The notes beneath the pieces are model-generated. The model was given only the letters and a program-made list of their open reading frames with translations. It searched no databases and was not told the origin of the DNA. A stretch of DNA of 64,000 nt, from NCBI GenBank assembly GCA_002772535.1, contig PFDP01000014.1:1-64000 (forward strand), read 5' to 3'. Made by a program: the position numbers and the translations under genes. The stretch comes from Candidatus Peregrinibacteria bacterium CG10_big_fil_rev_8_21_14_0_10_36_19. Lineage in GTDB: Bacteria > Patescibacteriota > Gracilibacteria > UBA1369 > LOWO2-01-FULL-3. Shown here piece after piece: positions 24,677 to 32,742 of this stretch (within the stretch, counting starts at the first letter, position 1; each line of letters begins with the position of its first letter).

Positions 24677-25948
24677 ATGGACTACCAAATTAAAAAACTA
24701 GAAAAGTCAGAATTAGAAATAACAATTACAGTGCCAGAAGAAGCATATGAAAAGGCAAGAGCAAGAGCTGCGGAAGAAGTATCAAAACAAGTTAAAGTAA
24801 AAGGATTCAGGCCAGGACACGTGCCACTTAACATCCTAGAGCAGCATGTTGACCCAAAATACATCGACGCCCACGCTCAAGAAATTGCAATTCAAAAAAC
24901 ATATGCTGAAGTCGTAATTAAAGAGAAACTCCAGGTTGTATCAAGACCAACAGTAAAAATTGAAACAGAGTCGCCTCTAAAATACACAGCAAAAGTATCT
25001 GTGCTACCAGAAGTGGAAATTAAAGATCACAAAGCCATTAAAGTAAAAAAAGAAGAAGTAAAAGTGACAAAAAAAGAGATTGAGGACATCGTAAAAGAGC
25101 TTCAAAGCAAAGTTACAGACTACAAAGATGTAGATAGAGCAGCAAAAATGGGGGATAGAGCAGAAATAGATTTTGATGGTTTTGATGAAAAAGGGGAATC
25201 GGTTCCAAATACATCATCAAAAAACCACCCAATAGTTCTAGGACAAAACACATTAATTCCAGGATTTGAGGAAGAAGTAGTTGGTTTAAAAGTTGGTGAA
25301 GAGAAAGAGTTTGATATTACTTTCCCTAAAGATTACGGACAAAAAGACTTCCAAGGAAAAAAACTAAAGTTCAAGATCAAATTAAATAGACTAGAGGAGC
25401 CAACAGAAGTAAAAATAGACGAAGACTTCGTAGAAAAAATTACCGGCAAAAAGGACACAGTTCAAAGTCTATACGATGAAATTGAAGAAAATATCAAAAA
25501 CAAGAAGGAAACAGAAAGTAAGCAAGAAATGGAAAATACATATATTGAAGAACTGCTTAAGAGAACTAAAGTAGAGCTACCTGAAAGTCTAATTCATGAA
25601 GAAGCTCATCATATTTTAGAAGATATGCGTCAAAACCTAGAAATGAAGGGGCAAGAATTTGACAAATTCCTAGAAAAGGCAAAAACAACAGAAGAAGAGC
25701 TACATAAAAAATATCAAGTAGAAGCAGAAAGAAGGTTAAAAGTAAGACTCGCTTTACAAAAATTAATGGAACTTGAAGAAATAAAAGTTGAAGATGAGGA
25801 AATTATGGCCGAATTTGAAAAAATTAAAGCTATGTATCCACCAACCAGCCATGCTGAGTTGCAGAAAGAATTTGATCAAGGAAGTATTAGAACTCAACTA
25901 GGTAATAAAATTGCCCTGTCTAAGCTGTTTGATAAGGTGTTGGCTTAA
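24677..25948 (+). CDS. tig: Trigger factor, ribosome-associated chaperone
   Basis: Binds L23 at the ribosome exit tunnel and shields nascent chains, with peptidyl-prolyl isomerase activity. The 423-aa protein has the N-terminal ribosome-binding signature VKGFRPGHVPLNILEQ (about 43-58), a FKBP domain near 160-240 (DRAEIDFDGF...LIPGFEEEVVGLKVGEEKEF) and a helical C-terminal chaperone domain. Length and order are normal. It is a single-gene unit with its own promoter. clpP and clpX, frequent neighbours of tig in other bacteria, are absent here. Confidence 0.97.
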   Translation: MDYQIKKLEKSELEITITVPEEAYEKARARAAEEVSKQVKVKGFRPGHVPLNILEQHVDPKYIDAHAQEIAIQKTYAEVVIKEKLQVVSRPTVKIETESPLKYTAKVSVLPEVEIKDHKAIKVKKEEVKVTKKEIEDIVKELQSKVTDYKDVDRAAKMGDRAEIDFDGFDEKGESVPNTSSKNHPIVLGQNTLIPGFEEEVVGLKVGEEKEFDITFPKDYGQKDFQGKKLKFKIKLNRLEEPTEVKIDEDFVEKITGKKDTVQSLYDEIEENIKNKKETESKQEMENTYIEELLKRTKVELPESLIHEEAHHILEDMRQNLEMKGQEFDKFLEKAKTTEEELHKKYQVEAERRLKVRLALQKLMELEEIKVEDEEIMAEFEKIKAMYPPTSHAELQKEFDQGSIRTQLGNKIALSKLFDKVLA

Positions 25949-25994
25949 AGCTCGTACAAAAAAATATTGCAAAGGTTCTAAAAAGAATGTAGTT

Positions 25995-26024
25995 TTGAGT
26001 TGCAATGTATACAATTTGTATACG
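25995..26024 (+). promoter_or_regulatory. Promoter with palindromic operator for the winged-helix regulator
   Basis: TTGAGT (25995-26000) and TATACG (26019-26024) are 18 bp apart. A perfect inverted repeat, GTATACAA-T-TTGTATAC (26007-26023), fills the spacer and the -10. Such placement is typical of an autoregulatory operator that blocks RNA polymerase. Confidence 0.65.
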
Positions 26025-26049
26025 TTTGTGGGCAAACTAATCTAGGGCA

Positions 26050-26601
26050 ATGTTAAAAAGGCTTTTTACGTCAAACACGCGTATCAAGCTTCTTACTATC
26101 TTTCTTACGAATCCTGAAGAGGAGTACTTTATAAGGGAGCTTACAAGAAGACTTGATGAACAAATTAATTCGATTCGTCGTGAATTGGATAATCTTAAAA
26201 AAGCTGGATTACTTAAGACCAAAACTAAAAATCGTAAAAAATACTACTACATCAATACGGAGTTTATTCTTATTGATGAGCTTACAAGTATGTTTAAAAA
26301 AGCCATGTCAAACGACCAAACAATGGCGAAAGATATTTCAAAACTGGGAAATATCAAACTGTTAGCTCTTTCTGGGCAATTTGTAGATATGGAAACAGAG
26401 TCTGTTGATATGCTCATAGTGGGGGATATAGATAAAGATAAGCTATCTGAATACCTAAACCAACAAGTTAGATCTCAAAGACCAGTTCGCTACACAACAA
26501 TGACTCCGGAGGATTATCAATACCGCCTAGACTGCAAAGACAAATTTGTGCATGACATCATCACAAATCCAAAAAACAAGATTCCTATCAAGAAAATATA
26601 A
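26050..26601 (+). CDS. Winged-helix transcriptional regulator with nucleotidyltransferase-like C-terminus, 183 aa
   Basis: Residues about 8-75 form an ArsR/MarR-like winged helix (FLTNPEEEYFIRELTRRL, then INSIRRELDNLKKAGLL, then a wing of TKNRKKYYYIN). The remainder (ALSGQFVDMETESVDMLIVG, then VRYTTMTPEDYQYRLDCKD) follows the layout of MNT-type nucleotidyltransferases. The GSxx(D/E)-type catalytic motif is not intact (SGQFVDM), so it is likely a sensing rather than a catalytic domain. The 17-bp palindrome over its promoter suggests autorepression. Its other targets are unknown. Confidence 0.8.
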   Translation: MLKRLFTSNTRIKLLTIFLTNPEEEYFIRELTRRLDEQINSIRRELDNLKKAGLLKTKTKNRKKYYYINTEFILIDELTSMFKKAMSNDQTMAKDISKLGNIKLLALSGQFVDMETESVDMLIVGDIDKDKLSEYLNQQVRSQRPVRYTTMTPEDYQYRLDCKDKFVHDIITNPKNKIPIKKI

Positions 26602-26608
26602 AATTCCC

Positions 26609-26637
26609 TTGATTTAAGGCTACATCTTCTATATATT
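26609..26637 (+). promoter_or_regulatory. Promoter of rplS
   Basis: TTGATT (26609-26614) and TATATT (26632-26637) are 17 bp apart. The leader is about 20 nt to ATG 26663. Confidence 0.6.
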
Positions 26638-26662
26638 TCACAAGCATTTAATCAAAAGTAAA

Positions 26663-27226
26663 ATGAATCTTTTACAAGAGGTACAAAAAATGGCTGTAAT
26701 CAAAAGACTTCCAGAGATCCGCACTGGTTATACAGTTCGTGTACACCAAAAAATTAAGGAAGGAGATAAACAAAGAATCCAAATATATGAAGGTTTAGTG
26801 ATTAGAATTAACAGCGGATACGGAGCAGATAAAACAATTACAGTAAGAAAAGTTGTTGATGGTATCGGTGTAGAAAAAATTCTACCTCTACATTCAACAA
26901 ATATTGAAAAAATTGAAGTAATTAAGACTTCTAAAGTTCGCCAATCTAGACTTTTCTACATGCGTGAAAGGTTTGGTAAATCAGCTCGTATGAAGGAAAC
27001 TCTAGTTTCTGCAAAACTACAAGCTGAAGCTATGGCTGAGCAAGAAGCACAGCACCAAGCTGGTATTGATGCAGCAAATGAAAAAGCTGCAGCAGAATTG
27101 AATGAAGAAACAAACGAGGTTGTAGAAGAAACAACTGTAGAAGAAACAGCAGAAGCTCCAGAAGAAACTGTTGTAGAAGAAGCTCCAGAAGCAGAAGTTG
27201 CAGAAGACTCTAGTAAAGAAGAATAG
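26663..27226 (+). CDS. rplS: 50S ribosomal protein L19 with acidic C-terminal tail
   Basis: Large-subunit protein at the 30S-50S interface. Residues 1-115 show the family core: LPEIRTGYTVRVHQKIKEGDKQRIQIYEGLVI in two parts, then RKVVDGIGVEKILPLHS and a KVRQSRLFYMRER end. The usual protein is about 115 aa. Here a tail of some 70 residues, very rich in Glu, Ala, Val and Thr, is added (about 118-187). Acidic or low-complexity tails on ribosomal proteins occur in other reduced genomes. rnhB follows 26 bp downstream, as in many bacteria. Confidence 0.95.
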   Translation: MNLLQEVQKMAVIKRLPEIRTGYTVRVHQKIKEGDKQRIQIYEGLVIRINSGYGADKTITVRKVVDGIGVEKILPLHSTNIEKIEVIKTSKVRQSRLFYMRERFGKSARMKETLVSAKLQAEAMAEQEAQHQAGIDAANEKAAAELNEETNEVVEETTVEETAEAPEETVVEEAPEAEVAEDSSKEE

Positions 27227-27252
27227 TCTTAAGACTTCAGTAGACTATAAAT

Positions 27253-27846
27253 ATGTCAAAATTTATACCAATTGAGTCCGAGCTTAGAAAGTCCGGACTC
27301 TTTTTTGTTGCAGGCATCGATGAGGCTGGTAGAGGGCCTTTAGCAGGACCGCTAGTTTGTGCAGCGGTTATTTTAAAACCAAACGCTAGGCTGCCAAAGT
27401 TGGATGACAGTAAAAAACTCAGTAAAAAAACTCGTGAAACCCTATTTACAAAAATAATAGAGAACAGTTTAGACTATGCAATTACTATAGTTTCACATAG
27501 TACAATAGATGATATTAATATTGTAAATGCGGTAAAGTTTGGAAATCAACAATGCGTAAAGCGACTAACCATAAAACCAGATATGGTCTTAATAGATGGT
27601 AGAGATAAGCAAATTATAGATATACCGTTTCAAACAATCATAAAGGGCGACCAAAAAGTAAAAACTATCGCAGCAGCTTCGGTACTAGCAAAAGTAACTC
27701 GGGATCGAATAATGGAAAGGTACCACGAAGAATTTCCCCAATATAACTTCAATAAACATATGGGATATGGCACCAAAGATCATCGTTCAAATATTAGAAA
27801 ACACGGAGTAACAGAGATACATCGCACATCATACACCCTACTTTAA
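27253..27846 (+). CDS. rnhB: Ribonuclease HII
   Basis: Removes ribonucleotides from DNA and cleaves RNA in RNA-DNA hybrids. The 197-aa protein carries the signature GIDEAGRGPLAGP (D23, E24) and later acidic residues in PDMVLIDG. The C-terminal GYGTKDH and HRTSY segments match the family. Length is normal. It is probably co-transcribed with rplS, a common pairing. Its 3' end overlaps the convergent rfbA gene by 4 bp. Confidence 0.97.
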   Translation: MSKFIPIESELRKSGLFFVAGIDEAGRGPLAGPLVCAAVILKPNARLPKLDDSKKLSKKTRETLFTKIIENSLDYAITIVSHSTIDDINIVNAVKFGNQQCVKRLTIKPDMVLIDGRDKQIIDIPFQTIIKGDQKVKTIAAASVLAKVTRDRIMERYHEEFPQYNFNKHMGYGTKDHRSNIRKHGVTEIHRTSYTLL

Positions 27847-28646
27847 GCCTCAATCTTGTGAATAACAGATTGTTCGCTAATACCAGAGTGGTCTCTTTCA
27901 ATTCTCAAATAGTTTTCATTTATCAGTGCAAGGTGAGATCCCTGTACCAGCCTTGCAGCCTCCATTAAGCTATCAAAAGATTCTCCACAATCTCCCCAAA
28001 AACCCTTTAATATATCAAAAGTAAGATCACCTCTTTCTAAATAGTAATTATTAACATCTGTAATTTCCAATTCGCCTCTTCCAGATGGTTTCAATGTTTT
28101 CACAATGTCAAACACGCTGCTGTCATACATGTAGCAACCCGTTACAGCTAGATCAGAGATAGGGTTAAGTGGTTTTTCTACAATTTTTGAAATCTTACCA
28201 TTTTCCATTTCAGCCACGCCATAAGCTCTTGGATCGGAAACACTCTTAATCATAATTTTTGCTCCGCTTTTTTGGACTTTAAAGTTTTCAACAGCAGTAG
28301 TTAAATCATCCTCAAAAATATTATCTGCCAAAAGTACAATAATTTTTTCTTTATTAGAAAAATTCTCTGCCAAACCAAGTGCCTGCGCAATTCCTCCAGC
28401 TTCCTCTTGCACTTCATAAGAAATTTTCATGCCAAAATGAGAGCCTGACCCCAGTAGTTCCAAAAAATCGCCAGCATGACCTTTACCAGACACAATCATC
28501 ACATCCTTAATGCCAGCCTTTCTCAAGGCAAAAATAGGATAATAAATCATCGGCTTATTATAAACCGGCAATAAATGCTTATTTGTAACCTTTGTTAGGG
28601 GATGGAGCCTGCTGCCAGTTCCACCTGCCAAAATAATTCCTTTCAT
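27843..28646 (-). CDS. rfbA: Glucose-1-phosphate thymidylyltransferase
   Basis: Makes dTDP-glucose from dTTP and glucose 1-phosphate, the first step of dTDP-sugar synthesis. The 267-aa protein starts KGIILAGGTGSRLHPLTKVT with nucleotide-binding loop and NKHLLPVYNKPMIYYP, and has LADNIFEDDL for metal binding. It is about 20 residues shorter than typical RmlA. It ends a minus-strand run with rfbD, proS, rfbB, a FdtA-like cupin and infB. The product likely feeds a surface polysaccharide or glycoprotein. Confidence 0.92.
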   Translation of the reverse strand: MKGIILAGGTGSRLHPLTKVTNKHLLPVYNKPMIYYPIFALRKAGIKDVMIVSGKGHAGDFLELLGSGSHFGMKISYEVQEEAGGIAQALGLAENFSNKEKIIVLLADNIFEDDLTTAVENFKVQKSGAKIMIKSVSDPRAYGVAEMENGKISKIVEKPLNPISDLAVTGCYMYDSSVFDIVKTLKPSGRGELEITDVNNYYLERGDLTFDILKGFWGDCGESFDSLMEAARLVQGSHLALINENYLRIERDHSGISEQSVIHKIEA

Positions 28647-28683
28647 AACCCAATTAAACAGGAAGTAAGGACATATATCAAGT

Positions 28684-29574
28684 TTACTTCAAGTAAGCCT
28701 TCAGCGCATCTTTCCAGCTCCTCATTTTAAAATCAAACTTGGTACTCAAAAGGGCTGAATTATGCGGCCGCTTCGCCGGCCGCCCAAACTCATCACTGGA
28801 AATATCCACAACATTCACATCAACATCTTTCAATCTAAAAATTTCTCTAGCAAAATCACTCCAACTAACAGTTTCACTGTTGGTGATATGGTAAATTCCA
28901 AAAGGCATTTTTGCATGAAAATTAACAGAATCACTTATGCTGTGTTCATGAGATTTCTTAATTCCAGACAAAAAAGGGTGTAAAAAATATTCTAAAACTT
29001 TTAGGCATAAATCATGCGTGTAAGTAGGAGAACCAATCTGATCTGAGACAATTTTTAAAGACTTATGATTTTCAGAAAGGCTAATCATAGTATCAACAAA
29101 ATTTTTACCACCATCTCCAAATAACCAAGAGGTTCGAACAATATAGTAATCCACACCAGACTCCACAATAGCAGTCTCTCCAGCCAATTTTGATTCCCCA
29201 TATATATTTATAGGGCTTGTATTATCATTTTCTGCAAAGGCGGCTTTTTCACCATTAAAAACATAGTCAGTACTAAAATGCATCAATACAGCATTCTCAC
29301 GAATACAAGCCACAGATAAATTTTTAACGGCTTCATAATTCACTTCAAACGCCTCTTCACTATTACTTTCTGCATCATCAACAGCTGTATAGGCCGAGCA
29401 ATTTATTACAAAATCTGGTGAAATATCAGTAAAAATTTTATTTAACGCAACCTCATCGGTTACATCAAGTTCTTTACGGCCAAAAGCGTACATCTCAAAA
29501 TCCTCATCCGAAGAAAGCATTTTAAAGAAGCAAGAACCAAGCATTCCGGTTTTACCTATTAGCAATATTTTCAT
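28684..29574 (-). CDS. rfbD: dTDP-4-dehydrorhamnose reductase-like protein
   Basis: Short-chain dehydrogenase-type reductase acting last in dTDP-L-rhamnose synthesis. Evidence: the Rossmann start ILLIGKTGMLGSCF, NCSAYTAVDDAE (family hallmark), STDYVFNGE and YGESKLAGE with the Tyr-x3-Lys pair. It is 296 aa, normal length. It follows proS by 1 bp. No rfbC epimerase is present in the window; a FdtA-like cupin occupies the set instead, so the true substrate may be a different 4-keto sugar. Confidence 0.88.
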   Translation of the reverse strand: MKILLIGKTGMLGSCFFKMLSSDEDFEMYAFGRKELDVTDEVALNKIFTDISPDFVINCSAYTAVDDAESNSEEAFEVNYEAVKNLSVACIRENAVLMHFSTDYVFNGEKAAFAENDNTSPINIYGESKLAGETAIVESGVDYYIVRTSWLFGDGGKNFVDTMISLSENHKSLKIVSDQIGSPTYTHDLCLKVLEYFLHPFLSGIKKSHEHSISDSVNFHAKMPFGIYHITNSETVSWSDFAREIFRLKDVDVNVVDISSDEFGRPAKRPHNSALLSTKFDFKMRSWKDALKAYLK

Positions 29575-29575
29575 A

Positions 29576-31306
29576 TTAGTTTGCTAAAAAATCAGCTAAC
29601 TTAGTTTCAAGCTCACTTAGAGCTACAATTTCAGGCTCGCTTCCAGCAGAGCGTAATTTCCACTCAACTCCACCAGCTTCAAGACTACGAGAACTCACAA
29701 CCAGTCTTAAAGGCATTCCCATTAGATCAGCATCTTTAAATTTAGAGCCCGGTCTCTCATCTCTATCATCATAAAAAACTTCAACACCACTAGCAGTTAA
29801 GTTTTTATAAAGCTCATCTGCTTTAGCAATAACTTCTTCATCATTTCCAACACTAGCAAGATACACATGAAAAGGTGCAACATTTTTTGGCCACACTAAA
29901 CCATTTTCATCATTAAAAACCTCAGCAATTGTTGCCATTGTACGACCAATACCTATACCATAGCACCCCATGTAAAAAGGTTGCCCCATACCTGTATCAT
30001 CAACAAAACTAGCTCCCGACATTTTGTTTGAATAATGATATCCAAGCTGAAAAATATTTCCAACTTCAATACCCTTATCCTCATTTAATGGACGTTTTCC
30101 AGCTTCATCTAAAAATCCAGCTTCTGCCATCGCAATATCAGCCTCTATATCAACATTATAATCTCTACCTATATTTACATTTAGAAGATCAACATTTTTC
30201 GCATTTGCTCCACCATAAGCATTTTTAACAGTTCTAAGTGATGTATCACCAACAATCACAAGCTCAACACCATCTTTAAGTCCATTTCTAATACCAACAG
30301 GGGATATAAAACCCGGTTCAGAACCTAGATCACTTCTAATTTCTTCATCATGAGCTGGTCTTAAATCATAAGCATCAACAGCGTGCTTAAGCTTAACCTC
30401 ATTTACATCAAAATCACCTCTAATTACTGCCAAAATATAACGACCTTTATCATCTACAAAAACAACATCTTTGATCTGTTGCCATAATGGTAGATTATGA
30501 AATTTAACACCGTCTTCCATAGTATTCCCGCGAACGGCATCAACCTCTTCTAAATCCAATTCGTCATCGCTTGAGTTTTTATCCTCTTTATAAAATTTTG
30601 CAACATCTTCGTGTGCTGCGTATTCACCATCCTCTGTCATTAAAAACCTGCTTTCTCCAGCCTCTGATACCACAACAAATTCGTGACAATAATCTCCACC
30701 AATGTATCCATTATCGGATTCAACCACCACACATTTAAGCCCAAGTTTCTCAAAAATTCTCACATAGGCATCCCACATTTTTTTATACTCAAGCTTAAAA
30801 TCTTCTTCGTTAGTGTGGAAAGAGTATGCATCTTTCATTATGAATTCCCTTACTCTTAAAAGTCCACCACGCGCTCTCATTTCATCACGAAATTTTAGTG
30901 AAAACTGGTAAATATTAAATGGAAGATCCTTATAGCTAATTTGAAATTTGCGAACAACATCAACAAACATTTCCTCAGCCGTTCCACCTAGCGCAAAGGC
31001 CGCACCTCGGCGGTCTTCAATTTTCATTAACTCAAAACCTGCAGAATTGTCTCTATTAGTTTCTTGCCAAAGACTTAACGGATGTAAAACAGGGGCAAGC
31101 ATTTCCTGCGCACCAGCTGCATCCATTTCCTCACGTACAACATTTATAATTTTGTTTTGAACCCTGTTCCCTAGAGGTAAGAAAAAATATCTTCCAGCAT
31201 TTGATTCTCTAATATAACCAGCCTGATGTAACAATTTGTGTGATATCAAACTAGCATCACTAGGTACCTCCTTCTGTGTCTTCGCGAACAATTTTGAATA
31301 TCTCAT
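29576..31306 (-). CDS. proS: Prolyl-tRNA synthetase
   Basis: Class II synthetase charging tRNA-Pro. The 576-aa length and the N-terminal MRYSKLFAKTQKEVPSDASL fit the bacterial type that carries an editing insertion. Class II motifs are seen in GYIRESNAGRYFFLPLG, FKFRDEMRARGGLLRVREF (motif 2, written here as FSLKFRDEMRARGG then LLRVREF) and MGCYGIGIGRTMA (motif 3). The anticodon-binding domain follows (VYLASVGNDEEV, YDDRDERPGSKFKDADLMG). It lies inside the dTDP-sugar gene run, 1 bp from rfbD and 9 bp after rfbB. Confidence 0.97.
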   Translation of the reverse strand: MRYSKLFAKTQKEVPSDASLISHKLLHQAGYIRESNAGRYFFLPLGNRVQNKIINVVREEMDAAGAQEMLAPVLHPLSLWQETNRDNSAGFELMKIEDRRGAAFALGGTAEEMFVDVVRKFQISYKDLPFNIYQFSLKFRDEMRARGGLLRVREFIMKDAYSFHTNEEDFKLEYKKMWDAYVRIFEKLGLKCVVVESDNGYIGGDYCHEFVVVSEAGESRFLMTEDGEYAAHEDVAKFYKEDKNSSDDELDLEEVDAVRGNTMEDGVKFHNLPLWQQIKDVVFVDDKGRYILAVIRGDFDVNEVKLKHAVDAYDLRPAHDEEIRSDLGSEPGFISPVGIRNGLKDGVELVIVGDTSLRTVKNAYGGANAKNVDLLNVNIGRDYNVDIEADIAMAEAGFLDEAGKRPLNEDKGIEVGNIFQLGYHYSNKMSGASFVDDTGMGQPFYMGCYGIGIGRTMATIAEVFNDENGLVWPKNVAPFHVYLASVGNDEEVIAKADELYKNLTASGVEVFYDDRDERPGSKFKDADLMGMPLRLVVSSRSLEAGGVEWKLRSAGSEPEIVALSELETKLADFLAN

Positions 31307-31315
31307 AGGGTATGG

Positions 31316-32350
31316 TTAAACTCTAGTAGTAGTGAGTGGGGTTTTAGAGACCTTTTTGTGCTTTCTCTCTTCCATATTGTCCATCAATTTTTGACTCCAC
31401 TCTTTATGATCTCTATACCAATTGAAAGTCATTTGAATTCCTTCAGCAAAATTTACAGAAGGCTCCCATCCAAGTTCATTTTTCATTTTGCTTGCATCAA
31501 TAGCATAGCGTCTATCATGAGCTAGTCTATCGTCAACATACACAATTAAACTCTCATCTCTACCTAGAAATTCCAACAAAAATTTTGTAATTTCCAAATT
31601 TGTTTTTTCATTATTTCCGCCAATATTATAAACTTCACCAATTTTTCCTTTGGCTACAATAAGATCGATTGCTTTGCAGTGATCCAATACATAAAGCCAA
31701 TCGCGGACATTCTTGCCATCTCCATAAACAGGTACAGGCTTATCTTCAGAAATCAATTTAAAGAAGTAGGGAATTAGTTTCTCCGGGAACTGATATGGAC
31801 CATAGTTATTACTACATCTACTAATAGTTGCAGGAAAATTATATGTCTCAACATAACTTCTAACCATTAAATCCGCAGATGCCTTTGAAGCAGCATAAGG
31901 GCAATTTGGTGCAAGGGGTGTTTGTTCAGTAAATAAATCAGTAGAATCTGTTCCAAGATCTCCATATACCTCATCTGTTGAAACTTGGTGAAAACGCATA
32001 ACACCATTCTGACGGCTCGCTTCAAGCAAATTATGAGTTCCAACCACATTTGTTAAAACAAAAATGCTAGGCCCAGTAATGCTTCTATCAACATGAGTTT
32101 CAGCAGCAAAGTTAACTACAATATCAAACTTTTCTTTTTCAAAAAGAGCATCGACAAAATCTTTATCAGCAATATCACCTTGTACAAAGTGTACTCTGTC
32201 TTCATTAATAATCTCAGTTAAATTATCTAAATTGCCAGCATAAGTAAGTTTGTCCAATATGTAGATTTCATCCTCCCCATAGTTCTGAAATCTAAAGTGA
32301 GCATAATTACTTCCAATAAAGCCAGCACCACCAGTTATAAGAATTTTCAT
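31316..32350 (-). CDS. rfbB: dTDP-glucose 4,6-dehydratase
   Basis: NAD-dependent extended SDR enzyme that turns dTDP-glucose into dTDP-4-keto-6-deoxyglucose. The 344-aa protein shows ILITGGAGFIGSNYAHF, STDEVYGDLG, PYAASKASADL (catalytic Tyr and Lys) and SRCSNNYGPYQFPEKLIP, all hallmarks of the family. Its ATG overlaps the cupin gene's TGA by 4 bp (ATGA). It supplies the 4-keto intermediate to both the cupin and RfbD. Confidence 0.96.
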   Translation of the reverse strand: MKILITGGAGFIGSNYAHFRFQNYGEDEIYILDKLTYAGNLDNLTEIINEDRVHFVQGDIADKDFVDALFEKEKFDIVVNFAAETHVDRSITGPSIFVLTNVVGTHNLLEASRQNGVMRFHQVSTDEVYGDLGTDSTDLFTEQTPLAPNCPYAASKASADLMVRSYVETYNFPATISRCSNNYGPYQFPEKLIPYFFKLISEDKPVPVYGDGKNVRDWLYVLDHCKAIDLIVAKGKIGEVYNIGGNNEKTNLEITKFLLEFLGRDESLIVYVDDRLAHDRRYAIDASKMKNELGWEPSVNFAEGIQMTFNWYRDHKEWSQKLMDNMEERKHKKVSKTPLTTTRV

Positions 32351-32742
32351 TTCTTCACATAGTTAATAAATTCATCAAGATCATAAATATAATCCTCGGC
32401 TACAAAGTTTACCGAAGAAATTGCCATAAGTACAGCATCCTCACTAAAATTGTAAAACTCCCGAAAACACATTTCTTTCATCACAATAGCATCATCTGGA
32501 CCCTTCATTTCAAATTCAATCCATTTTTCTCCATCATGAAATTTAGCCATGCAACTTCCATACTGGCAAACATACATCTTCTTTTCGTGTTTTACAGCAT
32601 GTCCTCCACGCGCGGCCTTCACATCAGTAACATAGTAGATTCTCTTAACTTCAAAATCCAAAAAATCCTTAAGTTCAATAACTGTAAGCGGGCCGCGCTC
32701 ATCCTTAAATGTAGGCAGCTTTATTTGCTCAACTTTATTCAT
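32347..32742 (-). CDS. FdtA/WxcM-like cupin, probable dTDP-4-keto-6-deoxyglucose isomerase
   Basis: Cupin of 131 aa resembling 3,4-ketoisomerases such as FdtA: DERGPLTVIELKDFLDFEVKRIYYV, split by the family's pattern RG-L-IE...IKRVYY, then RGGHAVKHEKKMYVCQYGSC, FHDG and FYNFSEDAVLMAISS. FdtA carries HAH at the active site; here the triplet is HAV followed by KH, so one catalytic His is displaced or lost. Its ATG overlaps the infB stop by 1 bp and its TGA overlaps the rfbB start, implying tight coupling. It could alternatively act as a 3,5-epimerase substitute. Confidence 0.75.
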   Translation of the reverse strand: MNKVEQIKLPTFKDERGPLTVIELKDFLDFEVKRIYYVTDVKAARGGHAVKHEKKMYVCQYGSCMAKFHDGEKWIEFEMKGPDDAIVMKEMCFREFYNFSEDAVLMAISSVNFVAEDYIYDLDEFINYVKK

